A DNA stretch of 64,000 bases from Acidimicrobiia bacterium (GCA_027494165.1 JAOSJM010000001.1:1-64000); one strand, 5' to 3'. Shown: positions 9,005-18,287, counted from the stretch's first letter. Numbers and translations are program-made. Notes: generated by a model not told the origin, from the letters alone.

Positions 9005-10252
9005 GTGGTGACCATGGAGCGGGAGTCGGGAGCGAGGACGGGACCGTACGGTCGCGACGAGGTCATGCACGCCCTCGTCGTCTCCGCGACCGCGCTGCTC
9101 GTCGAACGGGGACCGGCGGCGGTCTCCGTGCGCGACATCGCCGAGGCGGCCGGCGTCAACCACGCCCTGATCTTCCGGCACTTCGGCTCGAAGGAGGGGT
9201 TGCTGCGCGCGGTCGTCGCCCGGCAGCTCGAAGGTCTCCTCGCCGACTCCCCCGAGGTCGGCGAGGTGCCCGCCGGGCTCGCCTGGATCAGCCGGGGCCG
9301 CACCTACGCCGTCCTGGTGGCGCGCTTCGCCTTCGACGGGTTGGAGGAGCAGACCATGCCCTCCGAGTTCGCCGTGCTGCGTGGGTGGATCGCCCTCCTC
9401 GAGGAGCGTCGCCGTGAGGCCGACGGCCTCGTGCCACCGAGCCCGACGTGCGAGCCCCGTGCGGTGGTGGCCGCCGCCTCGTCGCTGGTTCTCGGCTACC
9501 TCGTCTACGAGCCGTTCCTCCGCGCGACGCTGATGCTCGACGGCGCCGACCTCGACCCGGTCGTCGCCCTGATGGCCCAGTCCCTCCTGGAGCGGGTGAC
9601 CGACCCTCGCCCTGCCGTCTCCGCGCCGCGCCGCCGGGCCCGGCGGGACCCGGTCCCGAACGGCCGGGACCGGGGGACCCGGCCCTACGGGCGGGACGAG
9701 GTGATGGCGGCGGTCCTCGACGCGGCGACCGACCTGTTCGGCCGGCAGGGGCCGGTGGCCACCTCGGTGCGCGACCTCGCCAAGGCGGCCGGCGTGAACC
9801 ACGCCCTGATCTTCCGGCACTTCGGCTCGAAGGAGGGGCTGCTGCGCTCGGTCATGGACCGCCAGGTCCAGATCGTGGTGCCGCGCGCCCGCGAGATCAC
9901 GAGCACCCGTGACGACCTCTACCACCTTGCCCGGGCGTGCCGCACCGAGTCCCGGTACGCCTGGCTGATCGGGCGGGCGGTGCTCGACGGCTACGACCCG
10001 GGGTCGTTCCGGAGCTCGTTCCCGGTCGTCGGCCACCTGCGCCAGGTCCTGCGCAGGGAGGTGGCCGAGGGCGGGGCGTCCTCCTCGCGCGTCCTCGACC
10101 CCGACCACGCGCTGGCCGGCGTCCTGGCGCTCGCGCTGGGATCGGTGATCTTCGAACGGTACCTGCGGGCGGCCACGGGTCTCGACGACAGCGTCGACTT
10201 CGACGCCGTCGTCGCCGACTGCGGCCAGGCCCTCTTCGACCTCGCCCGCTGA
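9005..10252 (+). CDS. Tandem double TetR-family regulator
   Basis: 415 residues made of two complete TetR-like units in one frame. Each unit has its own helix-turn-helix: SVRDIAEAAGVNHALIFRHF near residue 45 and SVRDLAKAAGVNHALIFRHF near residue 265. Each is followed by an all-helical domain of about 150 residues. The HTHs are nearly identical (NHALIFRHFGSKEGLLR twice) while the ligand domains differ, so the gene looks like an old internal duplication. A short basic linker (RRRARRDP) joins the halves. Normal TetR proteins have one HTH and dimerise; this one could bind DNA as an intramolecular pseudo-dimer. Starts at GTG 9005, 9008 or ATG 9014 are all possible. Confidence 0.88.
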   Translation: MVTMERESGARTGPYGRDEVMHALVVSATALLVERGPAAVSVRDIAEAAGVNHALIFRHFGSKEGLLRAVVARQLEGLLADSPEVGEVPAGLAWISRGRTYAVLVARFAFDGLEEQTMPSEFAVLRGWIALLEERRREADGLVPPSPTCEPRAVVAAASSLVLGYLVYEPFLRATLMLDGADLDPVVALMAQSLLERVTDPRPAVSAPRRRARRDPVPNGRDRGTRPYGRDEVMAAVLDAATDLFGRQGPVATSVRDLAKAAGVNHALIFRHFGSKEGLLRSVMDRQVQIVVPRAREITSTRDDLYHLARACRTESRYAWLIGRAVLDGYDPGSFRSSFPVVGHLRQVLRREVAEGGASSSRVLDPDHALAGVLALALGSVIFERYLRAATGLDDSVDFDAVVADCGQALFDLAR

Positions 10253-10300
10253 GGGGAGCGGCGGCGGGCCTGGGGACGACCCGGGAGCGAGCCCGACGGC

Positions 10301-10576
10301 TCACCGGTGTCGTGGGTCCGCCCGTCGCGAGGGCCGGCCACGCACGGCCTGGACGACGAGGAGGAGGACGACGGCCCCGAGGACCGAGCCGATGATCCCG
10401 CTCGGCCGCAGGTCCAACCCGTCCCCGGCGACGAGGCTCGCGACGAGGCCGCCGACCAGCGACCCGGCCAGGCCGACGACGAGGAGCTCGCCCCAGCTCG
10501 CGGCACCCCGTCCGACGAGCAGGTGCGCGACCCACCCGGCGAACATCCCCCACACGATGATGACCAAGAGGATCAC
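10301..10576 (-). CDS. GlsB/YeaQ/YmgE-family membrane protein
   Basis: 91-residue protein with three hydrophobic spans and the glycine patterns of the transglycosylase-associated family: GMFAGWVAHLLVGRG, GLAGSLVGGLVASLVAG, and GIIGSVLGAVVLLLV. The GTG start at 10576 has a GAGGAGG site eight bases upstream. Members are small inner-membrane proteins often induced by stress; the molecular role is not established. It is convergent with the double TetR gene and stands alone. A short inverted repeat lies upstream at 10615. Confidence 0.85.
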   Translation of the reverse strand: MILLVIIVWGMFAGWVAHLLVGRGAASWGELLVVGLAGSLVGGLVASLVAGDGLDLRPSGIIGSVLGAVVLLLVVQAVRGRPSRRADPRHR

Positions 10577-10614
10577 GAGGCCTCCTCGGGCGCCCGGGAC
10601 GTCGGCGAACGCCG

Positions 10615-10632
10615 TGTAACCGAAAGCTTACA
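10615..10632. promoter_or_regulatory. Small inverted repeat TGTAA-N8-TTACA upstream of the GlsB-like gene
   Basis: Five-base arms at 10615-10619 and 10628-10632 in an AT-rich pocket, about 40 bases upstream of the minus-strand GTG at 10576. It could be an operator for a stress regulator, but the arms are short and chance is a real alternative. Confidence 0.25.
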
Positions 10633-10681
10633 TCGACACCTCCCGGGGCCGACGGCGGCGGCGGGCCGACGCGGGGTCGGG

Positions 10682-10687
10682 TAGCCT
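10682..10687 (+). promoter_or_regulatory. -10 box TAGCCT for a leaderless phosphatase transcript
   Basis: TAGCCT ends eight bases before the GTG at 10696 and no ribosome site is visible between them. This spacing puts the transcription start at or next to the start codon, typical of leaderless actinobacterial mRNAs. Confidence 0.45.
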
Positions 10688-10695
10688 CACCGGCC

Positions 10696-12396
10696 GTGCT
10701 GGAAGGGGGGTCGTCACCCGCGCGCAGGTCGGCGCCCGGGGCGTGGCGGGTCGGCGAGGTCCGATCCACCCGCCGGGCGTTCCTCGGCGGCCTCCTCGCA
10801 GCCGGACTGGCCGCCTGTGACCGTGGTTCGTCCGGGCGCCTCCTCCTCCTCCTCCTCGGGCGCCCCGTCGTCCGCGAGGCCGGCCACGACGACCAGCCTG
10901 CCGCCGGTCCCCGAGCTCCCCGGTCCTCCCTTCACCCTCGGTGTGGCGTCGGGGGACCCCCTCTCCGACGCCGTCGTGCTGTGGACCCGTCTCGCCCCCG
11001 AACCCCTGGCGGTCGGAGGGGGCATGTCGGGAGCCGAGGTCCCCGTCGAGTGGATCGTGGCCGCTGACCGGGGCCTGCGCGAGGTCGTCTCGGAGGGGAC
11101 GGTGGTCACCGGCCCGGAGGTCGCCCACTCGGTGCACGTCGACGTCGGCGGCCTCGAGCCCGCGACCGGCTACTGGTACGGGTTCCGGATCGGGGACCAC
11201 GCCAGCCCGGTCGGCCGTACCCGCACCGCGCCGGCGCAGGGGTCGCCGCTCCGGCGGTTCCGGTTCGCGGTGGCCTCGTGCCAGGCGTACCAGACGGGCT
11301 ACTACGCCGCCTACCGGCACCTCGCGGGGAGGAGCTCGACGTCGTCTGCTTCCTGGGCGACTACATCTACGAGCTCGAGGCCTCGATCGAGGCCCGGCCC
11401 CACGGCCTGGCCGTCCCGCGCACGCTCGACGAGTACCGGACGTACTACGCGCTCAACAAGACCGATCCCGACCTCCAGGCGGCCCACGCCGCCCACCCGT
11501 GGATCGTCACGTGGGACGACCACGAGGTGGAGGACAACTACGCCGGTCTCCGCCCGGGCCGCATCGGCGGCGGCGAGGAGACCGCAGCCGACTTCCCGGC
11601 CCGGCGGGCCGCGGCCTACCGCGCCTTCTGGGAGCACCTCCCGATCCGGGTCGAGGCCCCCGAGGGCCCCGACCTCACCATCTACCGCAGCTTCACCTTC
11701 GGCGACCTTCTCCAGATGGCGGTCCTCGACACCCGGCAGTACCGCACGCCCCAGCCCACGGGCGAGGGCTTCGGCGACTTCCCCCGGATCCTCGGGGGCG
11801 GACCCCAGCTCCCGGGGGCCTTCGACGAGGCCGCGACCCTCCTCGGCCCCGAGCAGGAGGCGTGGCTCGAGGACCTCCTGTCCTCGTCGACCGCGCGCTG
11901 GAACATCGTCGCCCAGCAGTCGGTGATGGCCGAGGTCGACCGGGCCCCCGACGACCCCGACAAGGGGTTCAGCATGGACTCCTGGGACGGCTACGTCGCC
12001 GCCCGACGGCGGCTCCTCGGCTTCGTCGCCGCGGAGGGGGTCACCAACCTCGTCTCCCTCGGTGGCGACATCCACACGAGCGCGGTCACCGACCTGCGGG
12101 CCGACTACCACGACCCGGCCTCACCGGTCGTGGGCACCGAGCTCGTCGCACCCTCGATCAGCGCCCTCGAGCTCCTACCCGAGGGCTACGCCGAGGGCGC
12201 CCTGTCGGCGCCCCACATCCACCTGTTCGACCCCGAGCGCCGCGGGTACCTGCGCTGCGACGTGGATCGTGACCGCATCCGGGCCGACTACCGGCTCGGG
12301 TCGACGATCCTCGAGCCCACCGCGGCGATCGAGACGGCCAGCTCGTGGGTCATCGGGTCGGGGACGCCGGGCGCCCGGCGGGTCGGCGAGGGCTGA
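10696..12396 (+). CDS. PhoD-type alkaline phosphatase, two frame breaks (about 10830 and 11328)
   Basis: Secreted metallophosphatase of the PhoD family. The N-terminus holds a twin-arginine signal (TRRAFLGGLLAAGLAAC) in one frame. The Ser-rich linker and the N-terminal Fn3-like domain (FTLGVASGDPLSDAVVLWTRL) are in another. The catalytic domain (FLGDYIYE, TWDDHEVEDNYAG, SLGGDIHTSAV) is back in the first. Removing one G near 10830 and adding one near 11328 gives a single 566-residue protein parallel to the intact paralogue at 15904. Family members release phosphate from diesters and monoesters using Fe/Ca. Both breaks are in G runs, so base-calling error is the simplest explanation. Confidence 0.85.
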
Positions 12397-12449
12397 CGGG
12401 AGCAGGTCGACGGCGGCCGGCCGCCGCGGCTCGAGCGCGAAGGCACCCG

Positions 12450-13664
12450 TCAGGGGCCCGCCCGGGCCGGCGGGCCACCGAGCCCCGGCCGGCGTGGCGG
12501 GGTCGGCCGGGCGAAGTGGTCCGCGTACCGCGTGAGGACCGGTCCGGCCACGGCCAGGAGGAGCACGTAGGCGGCGACCGTGGGTCCCAGGTCGGGCTCG
12601 ACCGCGGCCACCACGCCGAGCTCGGCGATCACGATCGAGAACTCTCCCCGGGCCACGAGGGACGTGCCGGCCCGCCAGCGCCCCCGGGGCCCGATCCCGG
12701 CCCGCCGCGCCGCCCACGATCCGGTCAGCACCTTGGTGGCCCCGGTCACGACCCCCAGCGCGACCGCGGCGACCGCGGCGGAGGGGAGGTCGCCCGGGTC
12801 GATGCGCAGGCCGAAGAACACGAAGAACGTGGCCGCGAAGAGGTCCCGCAGGGGCGCGAGGAGCAGGCTCGCCCGCGCCTGCACCGGTCCCGACACGGCG
12901 ATGCCCACGAGGAACGCGCCGACCGCCGCCGACACCTGCAGCCGCTGGGCCAGCCCGGCGACGACGAGCGTGAGTCCGAGCACGCCCAGGAGGACCCCTT
13001 CGTCCGACTCGGTGGCGAGCATCCGGGTCACGTGGTGGCCGTGTCGGAGCGCGACGGTGAGGATGACGGCGACCGCGCCCAGGGCGAGGGAGAGCGAGAG
13101 CGCCGCGCTCCCGACGTCGTCTCCCGCCAGGAGCACTCCCACCACCGGGAGGTAGACGGCCATCGCGAGGTCCTCGGTCACGAGCGTCGACAGGACCACG
13201 GGGGTCTCCCGGTTGCCGAGCCGCTGGAGGTCGGCGAGGACCTTGGCCACGACCCCCGAAGACGAGATGTAGGTGACGCCTCCGAGGAGGGCCGCTGCGG
13301 TCGCCGACCACCCGAGCAGCAACCCCGCCGCGAACCCCGGGGTGAAGTTGGCCACGGCGTCGAAGATCCCGGTGGGCAGGCCCGTGCGCAGCCCGGAACG
13401 GAGCTCCTCGGCGGTGTACTCGAGGCCCAGGGCGAGGAGCAGCAGCACGACCCCGATCTCGGCACCGATCTCGATGAACTGCGTGCTCACGTCGAGGGGC
13501 GCGATCCCGCCCTCGCCGAACGCGAGGCCGGCGAGGAGGTAGAAGGGCACGGGGCTGAACCCCACCGCGTCGGCGAGGCGAGCCAGGACGGCGAGGGAGA
13601 ACACGACCGTCCCGAGCTCGACGAGGACGCGCCCCAGCTCGTCGGGCGCGGTGGCCAGGATCAC
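12450..13664 (-). CDS. CPA2-type K+/H+ antiporter membrane subunit (KhtU-like)
   Basis: 404-residue polytopic protein with about 12 spans of the Na+/H+ exchanger fold. GVTYISSSGVVAKVLADLQRLGN and TEDLAMAVYLPVVGVLL are the CPA2 core region, and VARGEFSIVIAELG is the conserved late motif of KefB-type exchangers. No cytosolic TrkA-N domain is present; instead a separate regulatory protein is encoded four bases upstream. By analogy with Bacillus KhtTU it would expel K+ in exchange for H+, aiding pH or osmotic balance. The C-terminus is a short Pro/Gly/Arg-rich tail. Confidence 0.85.
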   Translation of the reverse strand: MILATAPDELGRVLVELGTVVFSLAVLARLADAVGFSPVPFYLLAGLAFGEGGIAPLDVSTQFIEIGAEIGVVLLLLALGLEYTAEELRSGLRTGLPTGIFDAVANFTPGFAAGLLLGWSATAAALLGGVTYISSSGVVAKVLADLQRLGNRETPVVLSTLVTEDLAMAVYLPVVGVLLAGDDVGSAALSLSLALGAVAVILTVALRHGHHVTRMLATESDEGVLLGVLGLTLVVAGLAQRLQVSAAVGAFLVGIAVSGPVQARASLLLAPLRDLFAATFFVFFGLRIDPGDLPSAAVAAVALGVVTGATKVLTGSWAARRAGIGPRGRWRAGTSLVARGEFSIVIAELGVVAAVEPDLGPTVAAYVLLLAVAGPVLTRYADHFARPTPPRRPGLGGPPARAGP

Positions 13665-13668
13665 GTGC

Positions 13669-14148
13669 TCACGCCTTGAGGAGGTCGAGCAGCCTCCGCA
13701 GGCCCTCCGTGCTCCCGGCGGCGACGGCCACGTCCCCCGGCTCGAGGCGCTCCTCGGCCCCGGGGGCCGGGATCGTGGTGTCGCCGCGCACGATGGCGAC
13801 GATGGAGACGCCGGTGCGGGTGTGCACCGCCGACTCCCGCAGGGACCGGCTCGCCCACGCGCTCCCCTCGGTGACCGGGAGCCAGTCGAGCACCAGCCCC
13901 TCGATCTGCAGCATCGAGGCCACGGTCTCGCTCACCTGCGACGCGCCCATGAGGTCGGTGAGGGTGTGCGTCTCGTCGGGATCGAGCCGGATGACGTCGC
14001 GACAGGCGTCGGGGTCGTCGCGGTCGTAGACCAGGAGCTCGCGCCGCCCGGTCCGGTGGACGATCACACCCACCCGTACGCCGTCGCCGGTGACGAAGTC
14101 GTACCGCACGCCGACGCCGGGCAGCGGCGTCTCCTGCACCTCGGCCAT
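13669..14148 (-). CDS. TrkA-C domain regulator of the K+/H+ antiporter (KhtT-like)
   Basis: 159 residues. The N-terminal half (LPGVGVRYDFVTGDGVRVGVIVH) resembles the N-terminal domain of KhtT. The C-terminal half (SIVAIVRGDTTIPAPGAEERLEPGDVAVAAGS) is a clear TrkA-C/RCK-C domain, which in relatives binds c-di-AMP or nucleotides and gates the antiporter. ATG 14148 begins the protein with MAEVQETPLPG; the stop is four bases before the antiporter start, so the pair is an operon. The ligand is not shown by sequence. Confidence 0.85.
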   Translation of the reverse strand: MAEVQETPLPGVGVRYDFVTGDGVRVGVIVHRTGRRELLVYDRDDPDACRDVIRLDPDETHTLTDLMGASQVSETVASMLQIEGLVLDWLPVTEGSAWASRSLRESAVHTRTGVSIVAIVRGDTTIPAPGAEERLEPGDVAVAAGSTEGLRRLLDLLKA

Positions 14149-14199
14149 CGTACGCTCCTCCTGTTCGACGCCTCCACGGAGCAGTGGTGAGCCTCGCGC

Positions 14200-14631
14200 T
14201 CAAGCGGGACGGAAGTGGGTCAGCGCGATCCTCTCGGACAGCGGCTCCAGCTCCACGACCACGGGGAGGTCGAGCGCCAGCTCACCCGGGTCGAGTCCGC
14301 GGAGGTTCCCCACCAGCCGGGGGCCCTCCTCCATCTCCACGACGAGCACCGCGTAGGGGACCTCGCCGGCGAAGGCGGGGTTCGCGGCCCGGTGGGTGAC
14401 CGTCCAGGTGTGGACCCGGCCCCGGCCCGAGGACCGGACCCAGGTGTATCGGTCGGAGCCGCACGTGGCGCACAGGACCCGGGGCGGGTGGCGCCACCGG
14501 CCACAGCCGTCGCACCGCTGGAAGCGAAGCTCCCCGCGGGCGCAGTGGGCGTAGAACTCGGCGTTGAGGCCCTCGGGTCGCGGGACCATCCGGCCGGGGG
14601 TGGTCTCCGGGACGGGCGGGTCGGCGGCCAC
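14200..14631 (-). CDS. DUF35 OB-fold protein with rubredoxin-like zinc ribbon
   Basis: 143 residues. CDGCGRWRHPPRVLCATCGS supplies the four cysteines of the DUF35_N zinc ribbon. The OB-fold follows (GRGRVHTWTVTHRAANPAF, then PYAVLVVEMEEGPRLVGNL). Such proteins pair with thiolase-like enzymes as an acyl-CoA-binding partner, for example the hydratase/aldolase partners in steroid side-chain degradation. The thiolase gene ends four bases upstream on the same strand, which supports a complex. GTG 14631 is the start used; ATG 14589 (MVPRPEGLN) is an alternative. Confidence 0.88.
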   Translation of the reverse strand: MAADPPVPETTPGRMVPRPEGLNAEFYAHCARGELRFQRCDGCGRWRHPPRVLCATCGSDRYTWVRSSGRGRVHTWTVTHRAANPAFAGEVPYAVLVVEMEEGPRLVGNLRGLDPGELALDLPVVVELEPLSERIALTHFRPA

Positions 14632-14634
14632 GGG

Positions 14635-15811
14635 CTACCCCTCCCTCGCCAGCACGAGCAGGCTTCCGTCGCCGAGGTCGCCCCAGCCGGTGACCAGGCC
14701 GACCTCGGCGGCGGGGACCTGCGCGGCCCCGGCCTGGTGGCGGAGCTGGCGGACCGCCTCGACCACGTGGTTCATCCCCCACATGTGGCCCTGGGAGAGG
14801 AGGCCTCCGTGCGTGTTGAGGGGGTACCGGCCGCCGAGGGCGATGCGGCCGTCGCGGACGAACTGGCCGGCCTCGCCCCGGCCGCACAGGCCGAGGGCTT
14901 CGAGCTGGAGGAGCACGACGTAGGTGAAGCAGTCGTAGACCTGGAGGAAGTCCATGTCGTGGGGCCCGACGCCGGCCATCCCGAAGGCGCGGGGTGCGGC
15001 GTCGGTGAGCCCGATGTGGAAGAGGTCGGGGCGGTTGGCGATGTCGTCGGCGGGGGACGGGTGGCCCTCGGCCACCCCGAGGATCGTGACCGGTGGGTGG
15101 GGGGAGGTCGCGGGCCTGCTCGGCCGACGTGACCACCACCGCGGCCGCGCAGTCGGTCTCGAGGCAGCAGTCGTAGCGGCGGAACGGCTCGGAGACCCAG
15201 GGGGCGGAGAGGTAGTCGTCCATGGTGAGGCGCCGGCCGGCCATGACGGCCCGCTCGTTGAGGTGGGAGTGCTCGCGGCAGGTGAGGGCCACCGTCCCGG
15301 CGTCGGTGTCCTCGATCCCGTACTGGAGCTTGTAGCGGGTCGCGATCCACCCGTAGAACTGGGCCGCGCTCTGCATGCCGTAGGGGAGGAAGAAGTCGAA
15401 GAGCATGTCGGCGAGCGCCCCGGCGTCGAGGGCGCGCCGGGGGAGGCGGGCCCCGGGCCGGGCCCGGAGGGCCGAGTAGCCGTTCCAGCCGACGACCACG
15501 AGCACGTTGCGGGCCACCCCGCCGGCGACGGCCAGCGCCGCGGCCTGGACGGCGGCGACCGAGCTGGCCCCACCCATGTGCGGCGTGACGGCGAAGGCGA
15601 GGTCCGCGACACCCAGGTTGGCGGCGAGCTCCTCGCTCCACGTGTAGCCGGGCGGCGGGACGATGCCGTCGATGTCGGCCGGGGTGAGCCCGGCGTCGGC
15701 GATGGCGGCCGGCGCGGCCTGGAGCATCAGCTCGACGGGCAGGTGGGGCGAGGGCCGGCCGAAGTCGGTCTCGGCGATCCCCGCGATGGCGGCGCGTCCC
15801 CGGAGGCTCAC
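14635..15811 (-). CDS. Thiolase-like (lipid-transfer/SCP-x type) protein, frame broken near 15100
   Basis: Starts [16 protein letters not shown] and continues [17 protein letters not shown] and [20 protein letters not shown]. It then changes frame to [57 protein letters not shown] and ends at 14635. Deleting one C from the minus-strand CCCCCC run near 15100 gives [11 protein letters not shown] and 391 residues. [11 protein letters not shown] carries the thiolase-type histidine; the usual active-site cysteine position is not a canonical thiolase motif, as in the Ltp2 group of side-chain aldolases. The start is taken at GTG 15811, where homology begins. It acts with the DUF35 protein just downstream, probably on CoA esters of branched or steroid side chains. 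Confidence 0.82.
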
Positions 15812-15868
15812 GGCGGCGGATCGTACCGCCCGGCCGTTGGGCACCTCCGCGTCGAGCACGCCCGCGTC

Positions 15869-15874
15869 TAGGGT
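15869..15874 (+). promoter_or_regulatory. Candidate -10 box (TAGGGT) for the second PhoD gene
   Basis: TAGGGT fits TANNNT and lies 29 bases before the ATG at 15904, which has a GGGGGAGG ribosome site. It lies in the 90-base gap between the divergent thiolase and phosphatase genes. Confidence 0.35.
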
Positions 15875-15903
15875 CACGGTCCTGGGGAGTGGGGGAGGCG
15901 GGT

Positions 15904-17556
15904 ATGGGCACGGGGCGTGACGACGTCGAACACCGGCTCGAGCAGCTCGCGGCCACGAGGCTGAGCCGGCGAGGCTTCCTCGGCGCCGCGGCGCTGGCCG
16001 GGGTCCTCGCCGCGTGCCGTGACGGCGACGGCGACGCCGGGGGCGACGGCGGTGGTGGGATCCGGGGCGGTGCCACCGGGACCACCACCTCCGCGGTGCC
16101 CGAGCTCCCCGTCCCCGAGCTGTCCGGGCCGGCCTTCACGCTCGGGGTCGCCTCCGGGGACCCGCTCGCGGACCGCGTGATCCTGTGGACCCGTCTCGCT
16201 CCCGACCCGATCGCGGGAGGGGGCATGCCGGACCAGGACGTACCCGTGCGATGGCGGGTCGCGACCGACGAGGGCATGGGCGACGTCGTCGCCGAGGGGA
16301 CCGCCGTGGCGAGCCCGGCGTGGGGTCACTCGGTGCACGTCGACGCGACGGGCCTCGAGCCGGGGACCTGGTACTGGTACCGCTTCGCGGTCGGTGACGA
16401 CGAGTCCCCCGTCGGCCGGACCCGCACCGCCCCCGCGGCCGGCGCCACCGGCGAGACGCTGCGGTTCGCGTTCGCCTCCTGCCAGAACTGGGAGTCGGGC
16501 TACTTCGTCGCCTACCGGCACATGGCCGAGGAGGATCTCGACCTCGTCGTCCACCTCGGTGACTACATCTACGAGTACGGGCCGGGTGGCTACGACCCCC
16601 GCCTCCCCGACCGGCGCATGACGCTCGAGGAGCCCTCCGACCTCCTCGGCTACCGGAACCGCTACGCCTTCTACAAGTCCGACCCCCACCTCCAGGCCGC
16701 CCACGCCCGCTTTCCCTGGCTCGTCACCTGGGACGACCACGAGGTCGACAACAACTACGCCGGCGCCATCGACGAGAACGGCACCGACCCGGCCGAGTTC
16801 CTGGCGCGCCGGGCCGCCGCGTACCAGGCGTACTACGAGCACCTGCCGGTCAGGGTCGTCCCACCCGACGGACCCGACCTCACCCTCTACCGGAACATCG
16901 CCTGGGGCGGCCTGGCCGACGTCTTCCTCCTCGACACCCGCCAGTACCGCGACGACCAGGCGTGCGGGGCGGCTTCGGACGTCGGGGCCCGCTGCGACGA
17001 GGCCCTCGAGCCGGAGCGCACGATGATCGGCGCCGAGCAGGAGCGGTGGCTGCTCGACGGCCTGCGGGCCTCGGAGGCGACGTGGAAGGTCCTCGGGCAG
17101 CAGACGATCATGACCGAGTTCAGCCTGCTGGGTCTCTACAACCTCGACCAGTGGGACGGCTACCCGGCGTCCCGCCAGCGGGTCCTCGACATGCTCGCCG
17201 AGGTCGCGAACCCGGTGGTCATCACCGGTGACATCCACGCCAGCGCGGTCGGCGACCTCAAGGCCGACTTCGCCGACCCCGCCTCGGCGGTCGTGGGCAC
17301 CGAGCTGGTGGGCACGTCGATCACGTCGCCGTTCCCGCCGGACTTCGCCGCCGCGGTCGCCGCCGCGCTGGCCGGCAACCCGGTGGTGCGCTACTCCGAG
17401 CTGGAGCACCACGGGTACGTGCGCTGCGAGGTCGACGAGGAGCGGTGGCGGGCCGACTACCGCTTCGTCGACTCGATCGATGACCCCGACGCGGCGATCG
17501 TCACCGCGGCGTCCTTCGAGATCGCCGCCGGCCGTCCCGGCGTCGTGCGGGTCTGA
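15904..17556 (+). CDS. PhoD-type alkaline phosphatase (intact paralogue)
   Basis: 550-residue secreted phosphatase. The twin-arginine signal SRRGFLGAAALAGVLAAC is followed by an Asp/Gly-rich linker. The Fn3-like N-domain (FTLGVASGDPLADRVILWTRL) comes next. The metallophosphatase domain has HLGDYIYEYG, TWDDHEVDNNYAG, VFLLDTRQYRDDQ and ITGDIHASAV. The C-terminal residues of the signal could also be a lipobox (LAAC). ATG 15904 has a strong ribosome site; the ORF-track start five codons earlier does not. It shares order and motifs with the phosphatase at 10696. Likely role: phosphate release from extracellular phosphodiesters. No PhoB-type box is obvious. Confidence 0.93.
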   Translation: MGTGRDDVEHRLEQLAATRLSRRGFLGAAALAGVLAACRDGDGDAGGDGGGGIRGGATGTTTSAVPELPVPELSGPAFTLGVASGDPLADRVILWTRLAPDPIAGGGMPDQDVPVRWRVATDEGMGDVVAEGTAVASPAWGHSVHVDATGLEPGTWYWYRFAVGDDESPVGRTRTAPAAGATGETLRFAFASCQNWESGYFVAYRHMAEEDLDLVVHLGDYIYEYGPGGYDPRLPDRRMTLEEPSDLLGYRNRYAFYKSDPHLQAAHARFPWLVTWDDHEVDNNYAGAIDENGTDPAEFLARRAAAYQAYYEHLPVRVVPPDGPDLTLYRNIAWGGLADVFLLDTRQYRDDQACGAASDVGARCDEALEPERTMIGAEQERWLLDGLRASEATWKVLGQQTIMTEFSLLGLYNLDQWDGYPASRQRVLDMLAEVANPVVITGDIHASAVGDLKADFADPASAVVGTELVGTSITSPFPPDFAAAVAAALAGNPVVRYSELEHHGYVRCEVDEERWRADYRFVDSIDDPDAAIVTAASFEIAAGRPGVVRV

Positions 17557-17563
17557 TCCCCGG

Positions 17564-18076
17564 CTACTCGCAGCGCTCGGGCACGCAGCGTCCCCCGTGC
17601 CGCTCCAGCACCTCGCGGACCTCCTCGGCCCGGCCGTGGGCCCGGACGACGAGGAGGACCTCGCCCTCACCGAGCGGGATGTCGGCCATGTGCTCCTCCT
17701 CGTCGAGGAGCGGGACCTTCGCCAGCACGCCGCCGAACCCGCCCGCGAACGCGCCGCCGATGCCACCGGCGGCCCCTCCGGCCAGGAGCCCGCCGACCCC
17801 CACCGTCCCCACCCCGGGCACGGCGAGGGCGACGATCGCCATGCCGGCGAGGAACCCGAGGGGGACGCCGACGGCGATGCCCCGCTCGACCGCCAGACCC
17901 GTCTCGTGGTCGGCGTCCTCCTCGAACACGACCGTCTGCCCGGGCTCGTGGACGGCCACGCCGAGGTGGTCGTCGGCGACGCCGATCCGCCGGAGCTCCT
18001 CGGCCGCCGCCTCGGCCGACTCGTGGTCGGGGAAGACGGCCGGGAGGTTGTCGTGAACGTGCTGCTGCTTCGCCAC
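17564..18076 (-). CDS. Glycine-rich general-stress-like protein
   Basis: 170 residues. The N-terminal 60 residues (VFPDHESAEAAAEELRRIGV) resemble the GSP17M-type general stress fold. Then comes a glycine/alanine hydrophobic stretch (GVPLGFLAGMAIVALAVPGVGTVG and following) and a C-terminal acidic domain ending VRAHGRAEEVREVLERHGG. The glycine-rich middle may dip into the membrane. Such proteins are widespread in actinobacteria and stress-inducible by family knowledge; the molecular function is unknown. Convergent with the phosphatase, with only seven bases between the stops. Confidence 0.75.
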   Translation of the reverse strand: MAKQQHVHDNLPAVFPDHESAEAAAEELRRIGVADDHLGVAVHEPGQTVVFEEDADHETGLAVERGIAVGVPLGFLAGMAIVALAVPGVGTVGVGGLLAGGAAGGIGGAFAGGFGGVLAKVPLLDEEEHMADIPLGEGEVLLVVRAHGRAEEVREVLERHGGRCVPERCE

Positions 18077-18243
18077 CGGGCCTCCTCTCGACGGTCCGTG
18101 GCCGCGATGCTACGGGCCCCGGCGGGACGTCCATCGCGCGCGGGCTCGAGTCTTCGACGGCCGGGGTGCGGCGCGCCGGCGGCCGGGGTGCGGCGGGCCC
18201 GGGACCGCCGGGTGGCGTGACCGATGACGACCCCGTGCGGGCC

Positions 18244-18270
18244 CTTCGGCCGTACGAGACCGGGCCGAAG
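18244..18270. promoter_or_regulatory. Inverted repeat CTTCGGCC-N11-GGCCGAAG in a divergent promoter region
   Basis: Perfect eight-base arms at 18244-18251 and 18263-18270, in the 211-base gap between divergent genes at 18076 (minus) and 18288 (plus). It lies immediately upstream of the -10 box TACCTT at 18276. It could be an operator or an RNA hairpin; the position favours an operator. Confidence 0.35.
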
Positions 18271-18275
18271 ACCGT

Positions 18276-18281
18276 TACCTT
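18276..18281 (+). promoter_or_regulatory. -10 box TACCTT for a leaderless hydrolase transcript
   Basis: TACCTT ends six bases before the GTG at 18288 and there is no ribosome site in between, so the transcript is probably leaderless. Confidence 0.4.
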
Positions 18282-18287
18282 CGATGC

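Noticed and set aside
7100-10108. 1002-codon minus-strand ORF
   Set aside because: Most of it is a shadow of the RNase Z and double TetR genes in this GC-rich sequence; only its last part is the real VOC protein.
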